From NCBI GenBank assembly GCA_024233085.1, contig JACKQC010000003.1:124001-188000 (forward strand): a DNA stretch of 64,000 nt, given 5' to 3'. This DNA comes from Akkermansiaceae bacterium (GTDB lineage Bacteria; Verrucomicrobiota; Verrucomicrobiia; Verrucomicrobiales; DEV007). The notes below the pieces were generated by a model. The model saw only the letters and a list, made by a program, of their open reading frames with translations, did not search any database and was not told the origin of the DNA. Position 1 is the stretch's first letter. Each line of letters begins with the position of its first letter. This document shows, in pieces, positions 23,319-31,620 of this stretch. The translations under genes and the position numbers were made by a program.

Positions 23319-24829
23319 GCGCGGACGACGCCGGAATCCCCCGCTTCGCCGTGGTGGGGCGGGTCAACAAGGGGAAGTCGAGCATTCTCGCCACCCTGGT
23401 CGAGGAGGCCGACAACGCCCGCATCCGCATTTCCGAGATTCCGGGGGAAACGACACGCTGCCAGTCGATTCCGCTGGTGCTGGGCGGCGAGACGCTGGTC
23501 GAGTTCATCGACACGCCGGGCTTTAACCGGGCGCGGCAGGCGCTGGCCTGGTTGCGGGAACATCACGCGGAAGGCTCGGGCGAGGCGCGCATCGAAACCG
23601 TCCGCCGCTTCGTGGAGGCGCATCGCGACAACGACGAGTTTCAGGACGAGCGGCTCCTGCTCGAGCCGGTGCTGGAAGGCGCCGGCGTCGTCTATGTGGT
23701 CGACGCCTCGAAACCCTACCGGCCGGACTTTGGCGCCGAGATGGAAATCCTGCGATGGACGGGCCGGCCGCGCATGGCGATCCTGAATCACCTGTCGCCC
23801 GAAAACGACTACTCCGAGGAATGGCGCGAGCGGCTCGGCGAGTCGTTCAACCTGACGCGGGAGTTCAACGCCCACCGGGCCCGGTTTCGCGAGCGCATCC
23901 GGCTGCTGCGGCATCTGCTGGAAATCGAGGAGGGAAACCGGGCGAAGCTCGAACAAACGATCCGGCAGCTCGAGGCGGAGTGGGACCGGCGGCGGAGCGA
24001 AGCGGCCGACATTTTCATCGCGCTGCTGGGTCGCGCGCTCACGGAGCGGGTCTGCGAAAACGTGGGCGGCGACCGGGTGGATCGCGACTACAAACGCGAC
24101 GAAGCCGAGCGGGCGCTCAAGGATCGCTACCGCGCCGAGCTGCGCGAGCTGGAACGGCGGCATCACCGGCGGCTGATCCAGCTCTACAAGCACGGGGACG
24201 CGGAATTCGCCGAGGAGGTCGGGGACGCGCTGTTGGCCGGGGGCGACGATCTTTTCGCGGAGGAAACGTGGCAGTTTCTCGGCTTGGACCCGTCCCAACT
24301 GGCGTTGGCGGGCGGTCTGGCCGGCGCGGCGGCGGGCGGGTCGGTGGACCTGGCGACGGGAGGGTTGACGCACGGACTGGGAACGCTGATCGGCGCGGCG
24401 GGCGGTTTTTTCGCCGCGATCTGGAAGGGCCGGAAGCTCGCCGAGATCCGCGTTTCGAATCCGCTCTCGCCGAAGGGGGAAACGGCCGCGGGCGGGGTGA
24501 AATGGTGCGCGGGCCCGCCGAAGAATCCGAATTTTCCCTGGGTGCTGCTGGATCGGGCGCTGTTTCATTTCGAGCATCTGGTGACGCGGGCGCACGGGCG
24601 GCGCGACCGGTTTGTGATCGACTTCAACCAACTGCGGGCGCGCGGCGAGAAACACGGATATGCCTCGCGGCTAACCGCGGACCGGCGGCGGGCGCTCCAG
24701 AATTGGTTCGGCCGCCTCGCGGACCGGGGCCGGGAGGATTCGGAGGACGCGGAGGCCTTCGAAACACTGCGGACGGTGCTACGCGAGATCGAGGAGGGCG
24801 AATTGCGGGTGCTCGAGGCGGACGACTGA
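23315..24829 (+). CDS. DUF3482 GTPase
   Basis: 504 residues. N-terminal Era/TrmE-like G domain: P-loop GRVNKGKSS (15-23), switch region ISEIPGETTRCQSIP, G3 DTPGFNRA. G4 is atypical (MAILNHLSPEND where NKxD is usual). A coiled-coil or helical middle follows (EQTIRQLEAEWDRRRSE; YRAELRELERRHHRRL), then a glycine-rich amphipathic segment (LAGGLAGAAAGGSVDLATGGLTHGLGTLIGAAGGFF is about residues 330-365) likely to touch the membrane. Coupled to the DUF2868 gene. Related E. coli proteins are uncharacterised. Confidence 0.88.
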   Translation: MSADDAGIPRFAVVGRVNKGKSSILATLVEEADNARIRISEIPGETTRCQSIPLVLGGETLVEFIDTPGFNRARQALAWLREHHAEGSGEARIETVRRFVEAHRDNDEFQDERLLLEPVLEGAGVVYVVDASKPYRPDFGAEMEILRWTGRPRMAILNHLSPENDYSEEWRERLGESFNLTREFNAHRARFRERIRLLRHLLEIEEGNRAKLEQTIRQLEAEWDRRRSEAADIFIALLGRALTERVCENVGGDRVDRDYKRDEAERALKDRYRAELRELERRHHRRLIQLYKHGDAEFAEEVGDALLAGGDDLFAEETWQFLGLDPSQLALAGGLAGAAAGGSVDLATGGLTHGLGTLIGAAGGFFAAIWKGRKLAEIRVSNPLSPKGETAAGGVKWCAGPPKNPNFPWVLLDRALFHFEHLVTRAHGRRDRFVIDFNQLRARGEKHGYASRLTADRRRALQNWFGRLADRGREDSEDAEAFETLRTVLREIEEGELRVLEADD

Positions 24830-24887
24830 GGGCGATTGAGGGGCTTTGGCGTTGAGGAATCGGCGCGCGGGCCTTAGAGTCGCCCCC

Positions 24888-25874
24888 ATGATCGAGATTC
24901 AGGTGGGTGACAAGCGCATCCAATTTCCAAACGAGGAGACGGGGCGATTCCTGACGGGCGTGGCGATCGCGGTCCTCGCGCTGGGAACGGCGTTCACGTC
25001 GTTCTACACTCTGGAGGCGGAGGAGGAGGGCGTGGTGATGCGATTCGGCAGGCTGATCGACACGAAGCCGCCGGGCCTGCATTTCAAGCTGCCTTTCGGG
25101 ATCGACCAAGTGGAGAAGGTCGCCGTGCTACGGCAGATGAAGCAGGAATTTGGCTTCGGAACGGCCGGCAACTCAAATCCCAGCCAGTGGAGCAGCCCGC
25201 AGGAGATGGAGCGGGAAAAACAGATGGTCACCGGCGACCTGAACGCGGCGCTGGTCACCTGGGTCATCCAGTACAAGATCGCCGAGCCGACGAATTATCT
25301 TTTCAAAGTGAGAAACGCCGACGAAACGCTGCGCGACGCGTCGGAGTCGGTGATGCGCGAGGTGGTGGGCGACCGAACCGTGGACGAAGTCATCACCATC
25401 GGGCGGAGCGAGATCGAGGCGGAGTGTCTCGCCAAGCTCCAAAAACTCGCCAACGACTACGAAATGGGCATCAAGATCGACCAGGTTCAGCTCAAGGACG
25501 TGAAGCCGCCGCGCGAGGTCGAGGCGTCGTTCAACGAAGTCAACCAGGCGCAGCAGGAAAAGGAAAAGGCCATCAACGTCGCCAACGGCGAATACAACCG
25601 CGAAGTGCCGAAGGCCAAGGGCGAGGCGGAGCAGAAAATCAGCGAGGCCGAGGGCTACGCCTCGCAGCGCGTCAACGAGGCGGAGGGCGACGCGGCGAAA
25701 TTCAACTCCATCTTCGGCGAGTATGTGAAGGCGCCGGAGGTGACGAAGCGCCGGCTTTATCTGGAGACGATGCAGTTGGTGCTTCCCGAATTGGGACGCA
25801 AGATCGTGATCGACGAGGACGCCAGTCAGATTCTGCCGCTGCTGCAACTCAACGAAGGAGGGGAAAAGCCATGA
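24888..25874 (+). CDS. hflK: HflK-like SPFH membrane protein
   Basis: 328 residues from ATG 24888 (an upstream start at 24846 adds a poorly conserved leader). One N-terminal membrane segment (FLTGVAIAVLALGTAFTSFYTL), then an SPFH/band 7 domain (EGVVMRFGRLIDTKPPGLHFKLPFGIDQVEKV) and a long Ala/Glu helical tail (NGEYNREVPKAKGEAEQKISEAEGYASQRVNEAEGDAA is spread over about 225-265). HflK and HflC form a cage around FtsH in the inner membrane and modulate its proteolysis. Overlaps hflC by 4 nt. Confidence 0.9.
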   Translation: MIEIQVGDKRIQFPNEETGRFLTGVAIAVLALGTAFTSFYTLEAEEEGVVMRFGRLIDTKPPGLHFKLPFGIDQVEKVAVLRQMKQEFGFGTAGNSNPSQWSSPQEMEREKQMVTGDLNAALVTWVIQYKIAEPTNYLFKVRNADETLRDASESVMREVVGDRTVDEVITIGRSEIEAECLAKLQKLANDYEMGIKIDQVQLKDVKPPREVEASFNEVNQAQQEKEKAINVANGEYNREVPKAKGEAEQKISEAEGYASQRVNEAEGDAAKFNSIFGEYVKAPEVTKRRLYLETMQLVLPELGRKIVIDEDASQILPLLQLNEGGEKP

Positions 25875-26890
25875 AAAAGGGAATCGGATGCCTCGTGGCG
25901 CTCGGGGTGCTGTGTCTGCTCTTGGTGCTCAGCGGGGCCGTTTACACCGTGCAGGAAACCGAGCAGGTGCTCATCACCCAGTTCGGCAACGTGATCGGCG
26001 ACCCGATCAAGGATGCCGGCTTGAAGTTCAAGGTGCCCTTTATCCAGGACGTGCGGCGCTTCGAGAAACGCATCCTCGAATGGGACGGCGTCGAGACCGA
26101 GATGCCGACCAAGGGCAAGGAGCTGATCTCGGTGGACACCTACGGCCGCTGGCGGATCGACGACGTGCGCCTCTACTACGAGAGCCTGCGCGACGAGCGC
26201 AGCGCCCTGTCGCGGCTCGACGACATCCTCGGCAGCGAGACGCGCAACACCATCGCCAAGCACGAGCTGATCGAGGCGATCCGCACCACCAAGGACCGGA
26301 CGCCGGCCCAGTCCGAGGAATTGTTGGAGGCCGCCGTCTCCGGTAAAGTCGGCACCCTGCCGGGCATTCGCCGCGGCCGCACGGCGCTGGAGAAGGAGGT
26401 CCTCGAGGCCAGCCGCGAAAAGCTGAAGCAGTTCGGCATCGAATTGCTCGACATCCGCTTCAAGCGCATCAACTACAACGCCACCGTGCTGAAAAACATC
26501 TACGAGCGCATGATCTCCGAACGGCAGCAGATCGCGGAGCTGTTCCGGTCGGAGGGCGCCGGCGAGGCGGCGAAGATCCTGGGTAACAAGGAGAAGGAAC
26601 TGCGCACCATCGCCTCGACGGCCTACAAGGAAGTCGAGACAATCCAGGGCAAGGCGGACGCCCAGGCGGTCGAGATCTACGCCAAAGCGTACAACCAGAG
26701 CCCCGAGGCGGCGGAACTGTACGAATTTCTCCGAACCATGGAGCTGTACGAAAACGTGCTCGGCAACGACAGCACGCTGATTCTCTCGACCGACAGCGAC
26801 GTCTTTCAGTTCATGAAACGGATCGATCCCGGCGCCGCGCCGAAGCCGCCGTTGCGGCCCGCTCCCCGGCCTCCGGGAGGCGGAAATTAA
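25871..26890 (+). CDS. hflC: HflC-like SPFH membrane protein
   Basis: 339 residues. Membrane anchor GCLVALGVLCLLLVLSGAVY, then a band 7 domain (ETEQVLITQFGNVIGDPIKDAGLKFKVPFIQDV), with the HflC-like continuation VDTYGRWRIDDVRLYYE and SERQQIAELFRSEGAGEAAKILGNKEKELR. Ends in a Pro-rich tail (PKPPLRPAPRPPGGGN). GAAGGAGGGG just before its ATG is one of the clearest Shine-Dalgarno sequences in the window, lying in the end of hflK. Confidence 0.92.
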   Translation: MKKGIGCLVALGVLCLLLVLSGAVYTVQETEQVLITQFGNVIGDPIKDAGLKFKVPFIQDVRRFEKRILEWDGVETEMPTKGKELISVDTYGRWRIDDVRLYYESLRDERSALSRLDDILGSETRNTIAKHELIEAIRTTKDRTPAQSEELLEAAVSGKVGTLPGIRRGRTALEKEVLEASREKLKQFGIELLDIRFKRINYNATVLKNIYERMISERQQIAELFRSEGAGEAAKILGNKEKELRTIASTAYKEVETIQGKADAQAVEIYAKAYNQSPEAAELYEFLRTMELYENVLGNDSTLILSTDSDVFQFMKRIDPGAAPKPPLRPAPRPPGGGN

Positions 26891-26916
26891 ACCCGCGTCG
26901 TCAATTTTGAGTGTTT

Positions 26917-27322
26917 ACCACGAATTCACACGAATCTGTCTAAAAGGGGTGTGAGTGAAAGTGGCGGTCAACAAACCGAATTTGGGAGAATGCCAAGGGC
27001 ATTCCGCGGGAAAGCCCGGGGTTGGAACAACCCCGGGAACGGATGACTCACACGCCGCCAACCCCGAAGGGGTTGCGGAATCGCGAAGGCGCCTCTTCCT
27101 CCGCCTGCGCAACCCTTTCAGGGTTGGCAATTTATCGCCTTTTATTCCCGGGGTTGTTTCAACCCGGGCTTCCATCCAAAACGCCGCTGGCGTTTACCGA
27201 TCCCACCAACGATTTACAAGAAAATCGTCGAGAATTTCAAAATGACCGCCAATTTCATTCACACCCGTACAGAAAACGGTGGCCAATAACTGAATTCGTG
27301 TTCTTTCGTGTCTGATCGTGGT
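26917..27322. repeat. composite hairpin element with inverted ends
   Basis: The 448-bp gap after hflC holds no gene. Outer ends carry ACCACGAATTCACACGAA and, inverted, a TTCGTG...CGTGGT sequence. Inner arms at 26949-26970 and 27243-27264 are inverted copies (20 of 22 matching). Inside are hairpins: CCCGGGGTT/AACCCCGGG (27015-27037), CAACCCC-GAA-GGGGTTG (27059-27075), CAACCC-TTTCA-GGGTTG (27110-27126), and a second CCCGGG-type stem at 27147-27168. The layout looks like a REP/BIME-type or non-autonomous element. Confidence 0.7.
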
Positions 27323-27338
27323 TTTTAAATAGGTAGAA

Positions 27339-28595
27339 TCACGCTCCAGACTTTTCCAGCGTCACCACGCACTCGAGGTGGCGCGTCTGGGGAAACAGGT
27401 CGAAGGGCCGCACCCGTGTCAGGCGGTAAAGCCCGTCGGCGGTCAGCGTTTTCAGGTCGCGCATCTGCGTGGCGGGATTGCAGGAAACGTAAACGACCCG
27501 GGCTGGACCGAAACGGCGCAACTGGTCGAGGAATTCGGGCGTGCCGCCTTTTCGCGGCGGATCGATGACCACGGCTGTCTCGGCCGGCGGAAACGCATTT
27601 TCGATTTCCGCAAAAATCGCGTGAGCCTCACCGCCGACAAAGCGGCAGTTGGCGATGCCGTTGTTCTCCGCGTTGCGGCGCGCCCAGTCGACGGCGGCGG
27701 CGCTGATCTCGATGCCGGCCGCCTGCTCGAAATGCTCTGCCGCGGTCAGGCAGAAAAGGCCGCTGCCGCAGTAGGCGTCCACGAGGTGGCGCATCCGGCC
27801 GCCGGCGCTCGCCTCGGCGGCGACGTGGCCGGTGAAGGCGGGCAGGATGTGGGGATTGTTTTGGAAAAACTCGCCCGCCGGAAATTCGAAGCGCACGCCG
27901 TTGACGACCTCCTCGCAGACGGCGGTGGCGTCGGTGACGACGGAGCCGTCCGCCGAATCGCGCAGCAACAGGGTGGCGCCTTTTTGAAAAGACAGGGCGT
28001 TGGCGCGGACCTCGGCGCGCAGTTTCTCGAGGCGCGCGTTGATGGATTCCGAGGCGATGGGGCAGCGCGGCACGTCGGTGACCTGCTGGCGGCGGCCGTG
28101 CTTGAGAAAGCCGATGGCCTCGATCCGGCCATCGCGCGGACGCTGAAAATGCGGGGTGATCTTCGAGCGGTAGCCGAATTCGGCGGGCGACGGCACCACC
28201 GGATCCACCGGGAACACGATTCCGGCGAGATGCTCGAGCAATTCCGCGACCTGGCGGCGTTTCCAATCGAGCTGGGCCGAATAGGCGAAATTCTGGTACT
28301 GGCAGCCGCCACAGTCGCCAAAGAGCGGACACACCGGCTCCACGCGGTCCGGCGAGGGCTCGAGCACGGCGACGAGATCGGCCTCGGAATAGTTTGGCGC
28401 GTTCCGGTAAACCCGGGCGCGCACCTTTTCTCCCGGCAGCGAAAAGGCGACGAAAACGACCCATCCGTCGAGGCGGCCGATGCCATGGCCGAGATTGCTC
28501 TGCGAATCGATCGTCAATTCGATCTCCTCGTGATAGGCGAAGGGCTGTGGCTGAAAGTTCCGGGGTGGACGCGGCATGGGGCGCAAAGGAACCAC
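27339..28595 (-). CDS. 23S rRNA (uracil-5-)-methyltransferase, TrmA/RlmC/RlmD family
   Basis: 418 residues. N-terminal TRAM-like domain (IELTIDSQSNLGHGIGRLDGWVVFV, FSLPGEKVRARVYR), then Fe-S ligands Cys89, Cys95, Cys98 (CPLFGDCGGCQYQ) and Cys178. The SAM-binding region has LVDAYCGSGLFCLTAAEHF and IDPPRKGG. The catalytic nucleophile is Cys372 in YVSCNPATQMRDL. RlmD or RlmC cannot be told apart without alignment. It methylates U in RNA to m5U. Confidence 0.92.
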   Translation of the reverse strand: MVPLRPMPRPPRNFQPQPFAYHEEIELTIDSQSNLGHGIGRLDGWVVFVAFSLPGEKVRARVYRNAPNYSEADLVAVLEPSPDRVEPVCPLFGDCGGCQYQNFAYSAQLDWKRRQVAELLEHLAGIVFPVDPVVPSPAEFGYRSKITPHFQRPRDGRIEAIGFLKHGRRQQVTDVPRCPIASESINARLEKLRAEVRANALSFQKGATLLLRDSADGSVVTDATAVCEEVVNGVRFEFPAGEFFQNNPHILPAFTGHVAAEASAGGRMRHLVDAYCGSGLFCLTAAEHFEQAAGIEISAAAVDWARRNAENNGIANCRFVGGEAHAIFAEIENAFPPAETAVVIDPPRKGGTPEFLDQLRRFGPARVVYVSCNPATQMRDLKTLTADGLYRLTRVRPFDLFPQTRHLECVVTLEKSGA

Positions 28596-28697
28596 GGATG
28601 CGGCGAAAGCACACGCCTGTTTTCGCCGCGGGATCCGCGACCGGAAATTGTCCGTGTCATCCGGGCGATCCGTGGTTCATTCACCGCCCGAGACACC

Positions 28698-29015
28698 ATG
28701 ATTCAGCCCGAGATCATTCAAGCCATCGGAAACGAAATCGCCATTCGCTGGGCGGACGGTGTGGAGGACTACGTGCCGATGGACCGGTTGCGCGCCCTGT
28801 CGCCGAGCGCCGAGACGCAGGGCGAGCACGACCTTTTCGGAAACCTCATCGGGGGCCAGCCGGGCCGCGACTACACCGGGGTCACCGTGACCGGATGGCG
28901 ACCGGTGGGCGGCTACGCCGTGCAGTTTGACTTCAGCGACGGCCACCGGACGGGCCTCTATTCCTTCGAATACCTGCGCCAGATCGGCGAGGCGCTGCGC
29001 GGCGCCGCCGACTGA
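28698..29015 (+). CDS. DUF971 domain protein
   Basis: 105 residues. GNEIAIRWADGVEDYVPMDRLRALSPSAE and DGHRTGLYSFEYLRQIGE match DUF971 (gamma-butyrobetaine hydroxylase-like N-terminal domain), found alone in bacteria and sometimes linked to Fe-S protein maturation. The start at 28698 fits the family length. The stop and last two codons lie inside the left copy of the 35-bp direct repeat (29006-29040). Confidence 0.85.
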   Translation: MIQPEIIQAIGNEIAIRWADGVEDYVPMDRLRALSPSAETQGEHDLFGNLIGGQPGRDYTGVTVTGWRPVGGYAVQFDFSDGHRTGLYSFEYLRQIGEALRGAAD

Positions 29016-29040
29016 GCCGGTGAGCGGGCGGCGGCGCCCT
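29006..29040 (+). repeat. left 35-bp direct repeat bounding the island
   Basis: Begins CGCCGACTGAGCCGG and ends GGCGGCGGCGCCCT; identical over 35 bp to 32995-33029. The next base on the left differs, marking the edge. Confidence 0.9.
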
Positions 29041-29094
29041 GAACGACGTTGTCCGTTGACATGGCAATTGATAAACGTTGACCGGCGCTCCCCT

Positions 29095-30018
29095 TCATTG
29101 ACTGCGGTCAAGATAATTCGGCCGGGAATCGCAACGGCTTTTTTGCCCCGCCGCTCGGTCTCCCAAAAGCGCGCGGGTCGCGTTTTGTAACCTTCTCAGG
29201 ACCTCGCCCGCCCAATCGTCCGGCAAAAACAGGACATAAAACGCGGCCATCTGCAGACTGAAAACCCAGACCGCTTTCATCAAAAGCGCGATTCCAAGGT
29301 GAAATCCCAACCCGAACGCGATCGCGACCGGTCGCGTCCGCCTCCAGCCGAACCACAAGGGAGCGCCCAATTCGAAAACGAGAACGGAATGTTGAATCGC
29401 GGCCCAGCCCCAAAGCGGAAGATTCCGAAGGAGCCAGGCGGCGGTCTCGGTTCGATAGATCCCCTGCGCGTGCGTCCACACCACGTCGGAGTGGCTCAGC
29501 CAGTCGCCCCGGGCTTTCGCGATCCCCGTGGCAAAGTACAGCGTCAGCAGCATCCCCTGAAAAGCGCGAACGCCCGCGATCGAACCAGAAGCAGTGTCAT
29601 TGTCGCGACCGGGACTGAAGGCGAGAAAGAGAAACCCCGCGATGTATATCTTGTTCAGCGCGAACGCCGAAGCCGTGTCCACGCCCTGGGCGTACACGGC
29701 CGCGAAAAAAAGCAGCCCAAAACAGAATCGCCGGCCTTTCGCCCACTTGGCGACGCCGAACCCCGCGCCGAACACAAAGACAACAAAAAACGGAATCGCC
29801 CAACCGGGAAGCAAGGGCAAGGGCTCGATGCCGGACAAACCCGGAACCGATCGGTGATATCCCCGCGAAGTCAGCCATTCCCGGGCCTCCAAAAGGTTCC
29901 GGGAAATCAGAATCAAAAACGCCGCCGTGAACGCCAGCTCGAACAACCGAAACCGTCGCACCGGCGCCTCGCCCACCAGAAAGTTTCCGAGTCGCGAAAG
30001 CAAAATCTTCCCGATCAT
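29095..30018 (-). CDS. HTTM-domain membrane protein (gamma-carboxylase-related)
   Basis: 307 residues from ATG 30018, which overlaps the stop of the upstream gene (ATGA). Many membrane segments: FELAFTAAFLILISRNLL, WAIPFFVVFVFGAGFGVA, FCFGLLFFAAVYAQGVD, IYIAGFLFLAFS, then LTLYFATGIAKARGDWLSHSDVVWTHAQ, SVLVFELGAPLWFGW and FGLGFHLGIALLMKAVWVFSLQ. This pattern, with Lys in a helix and GFHLGI, is typical of HTTM proteins, relatives of vitamin K-dependent gamma-glutamyl carboxylase. Catalysis is not established for this branch. Confidence 0.8.
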   Translation of the reverse strand: MIGKILLSRLGNFLVGEAPVRRFRLFELAFTAAFLILISRNLLEAREWLTSRGYHRSVPGLSGIEPLPLLPGWAIPFFVVFVFGAGFGVAKWAKGRRFCFGLLFFAAVYAQGVDTASAFALNKIYIAGFLFLAFSPGRDNDTASGSIAGVRAFQGMLLTLYFATGIAKARGDWLSHSDVVWTHAQGIYRTETAAWLLRNLPLWGWAAIQHSVLVFELGAPLWFGWRRTRPVAIAFGLGFHLGIALLMKAVWVFSLQMAAFYVLFLPDDWAGEVLRRLQNATRALLGDRAAGQKSRCDSRPNYLDRSQ

Positions 30019-30599
30019 GGATTGGCGAGCGGTTTTGGAGGCGGCGCCCAGTCCCGATCCGTGACAACACCGATTTGCCGGACCCACGTTTCCGGCACGT
30101 TCTCAACCGGTGCGTTGGCCCAAGGCCCGGCGGGAAAGGCGATTCGTGGCTCGCCCGTCGGGGCCGAGACACGAAGATACCGGACCTCGCGCAGAGCCGG
30201 GCCGGAAGGAAAGCGCGCCGCGGTCTCCCGGGCGAGAAAGGCCGCCAACTCCCGCCGCACCACCGGTCCCCTTCGCCGATCACCCGCTTCGTCGAGCATT
30301 CGATCCAACCGCGTCAGGTATCCGAAATTTTCCATCCGCGAGAAATCCGAAAGCCTCAAATCCACCCATTTCCCCTGCCCACCCGTGTACCGACCCTGAA
30401 TTTGAAAGTAGCTCCACGCGCTCACCCGATGGGTGAAGAGATTAACGACGCTCACTTGGCGTGAAAAGAATCGCACAGACCAGTACGGAGGCTTCGAACC
30501 AACAGAAAAAATCAACACCGGCAAAACCCAAAACCCCGCCACAACCGCCAAGTACCCAAACAATCTCTTACAATGCCTTCCTTTTGCGACCGATTTCAT
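30015..30599 (-). CDS. small single-span membrane protein, HTTM partner
   Basis: 194 residues. A hydrophobic span near the N-terminus (LFGYLAVVAGFWVLPVLIFSVG), then an outside-facing domain (THRVSAWSYFQIQGRYTGGQGKWVDLRLSDF; PALREVRYLRVSAPTGEPRIAF). Its place directly before an HTTM gene, with a stop-start overlap, resembles the DUF5819-type partners often paired with HTTM proteins, but membership is not confirmed. Probably assembles with the HTTM protein. Confidence 0.6.
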   Translation of the reverse strand: MKSVAKGRHCKRLFGYLAVVAGFWVLPVLIFSVGSKPPYWSVRFFSRQVSVVNLFTHRVSAWSYFQIQGRYTGGQGKWVDLRLSDFSRMENFGYLTRLDRMLDEAGDRRRGPVVRRELAAFLARETAARFPSGPALREVRYLRVSAPTGEPRIAFPAGPWANAPVENVPETWVRQIGVVTDRDWAPPPKPLANP

Positions 30600-30645
30600 C
30601 GAAAGCCCGTGAAAACATTTCTTGTAGCGAGAAAGTCTCTTTACC

Positions 30646-31620
30646 TTACCGTAAGGGTCTTACCATGGTCGTCCCGTCCGCTCTTTGTGGATCTGGCAAA
30701 TCGAATACGGGGATTTCGATCGTTGTTTTTTGATTGAAATCCCGTCTTTTCGAAACCACTTCTTCAGCTATAGCAACATACTGGTTTGAATCGTTGTCCT
30801 TGATCCATTTTTCGACGGCCCCCAAATCCTTCGAGGTCCATCCAAGAAAAAGGCTTTTCGCCAATTCGTCGCCAAAATCGACCGAGGAAAAATTCTCCAA
30901 TTCTTTTAAAGCAGTCTTTGGTGTTGAAATAGCCAGGTTGCGAAAGGCATTCATTAGCAAATTTCTTCGCCGACCGCCGGAGAATCTTTTTCCGATTTCG
31001 TCGATGACAGCTTTGCCCTTGCCATGGAGGATCGCTATTCCAGCAATGTTTGAAATGTTGGAATCTTTCATCTCTGAATTCGCCAAAGCGCCAAACGTTC
31101 TGGAAACGTCGCCGACCACCGCCGCTTGGCCCCATCCCGAGAAAAAGGCGTTTCTCGCTTTCTCTGTTTGAAATCGCCTCGCGTACGAAAAAGGATCCAT
31201 GCCGACCGCGCCGGTAAGGGCTCCCAGTTTGAGATGCGCCGCCGAAAACACCCCCACCTCGGGAAACGAAGCAACAAGATCAAGAGCCTCGTTCGGATCG
31301 GCCTGGAACAGAATTTCCACGGCCGTCTCGATCGTAAGCCGTTGAGAATAATCACCGGGATCGATTTGTGATAGATCATCCGGTTTCCAGATTTGAAACC
31401 GATCTCCTGTGTAGTCGTAGTTTACCTCATCTTTCGCCGATGAGTTCTCGCGGGGGCCAGCCTGTGTTTCAACAATCGAAAAATTGGCTTTCGTTCGATT
31501 TTCGGAATTCTCATTCAACATTCTTGGAGCATTCCCCGTAAATGAAAATTTCAGACATAATAAGACAAGGCCAACAAGCGCCCCTGCTATAATCGCAGTA
31601 ATTGGTTTATTTATATTCAT
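30646..31620 (-). CDS. membrane-anchored alpha-solenoid-like protein
   Basis: 324 residues. N-terminal anchor (ITAIIAGALVGLVLLCLKF), then a polar linker (30-95), then helical repeats with recurring small-residue pairs (TAVEILFQADPNEALDLVASFPEVG; TPKTALKELENFSSVDFGDELAKSLFLGWTSKDLGAVEKWIKD spans about 215-275). This resembles solenoid-type proteins abundant in Verrucomicrobiota, with no assigned function. AT-richer than the surrounding DNA. Its start overlaps the end of the repeat lipoprotein gene by 14 bp; 46 bp separate it from the next gene. Confidence 0.65.
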   Translation of the reverse strand: MNINKPITAIIAGALVGLVLLCLKFSFTGNAPRMLNENSENRTKANFSIVETQAGPRENSSAKDEVNYDYTGDRFQIWKPDDLSQIDPGDYSQRLTIETAVEILFQADPNEALDLVASFPEVGVFSAAHLKLGALTGAVGMDPFSYARRFQTEKARNAFFSGWGQAAVVGDVSRTFGALANSEMKDSNISNIAGIAILHGKGKAVIDEIGKRFSGGRRRNLLMNAFRNLAISTPKTALKELENFSSVDFGDELAKSLFLGWTSKDLGAVEKWIKDNDSNQYVAIAEEVVSKRRDFNQKTTIEIPVFDLPDPQRADGTTMVRPLR

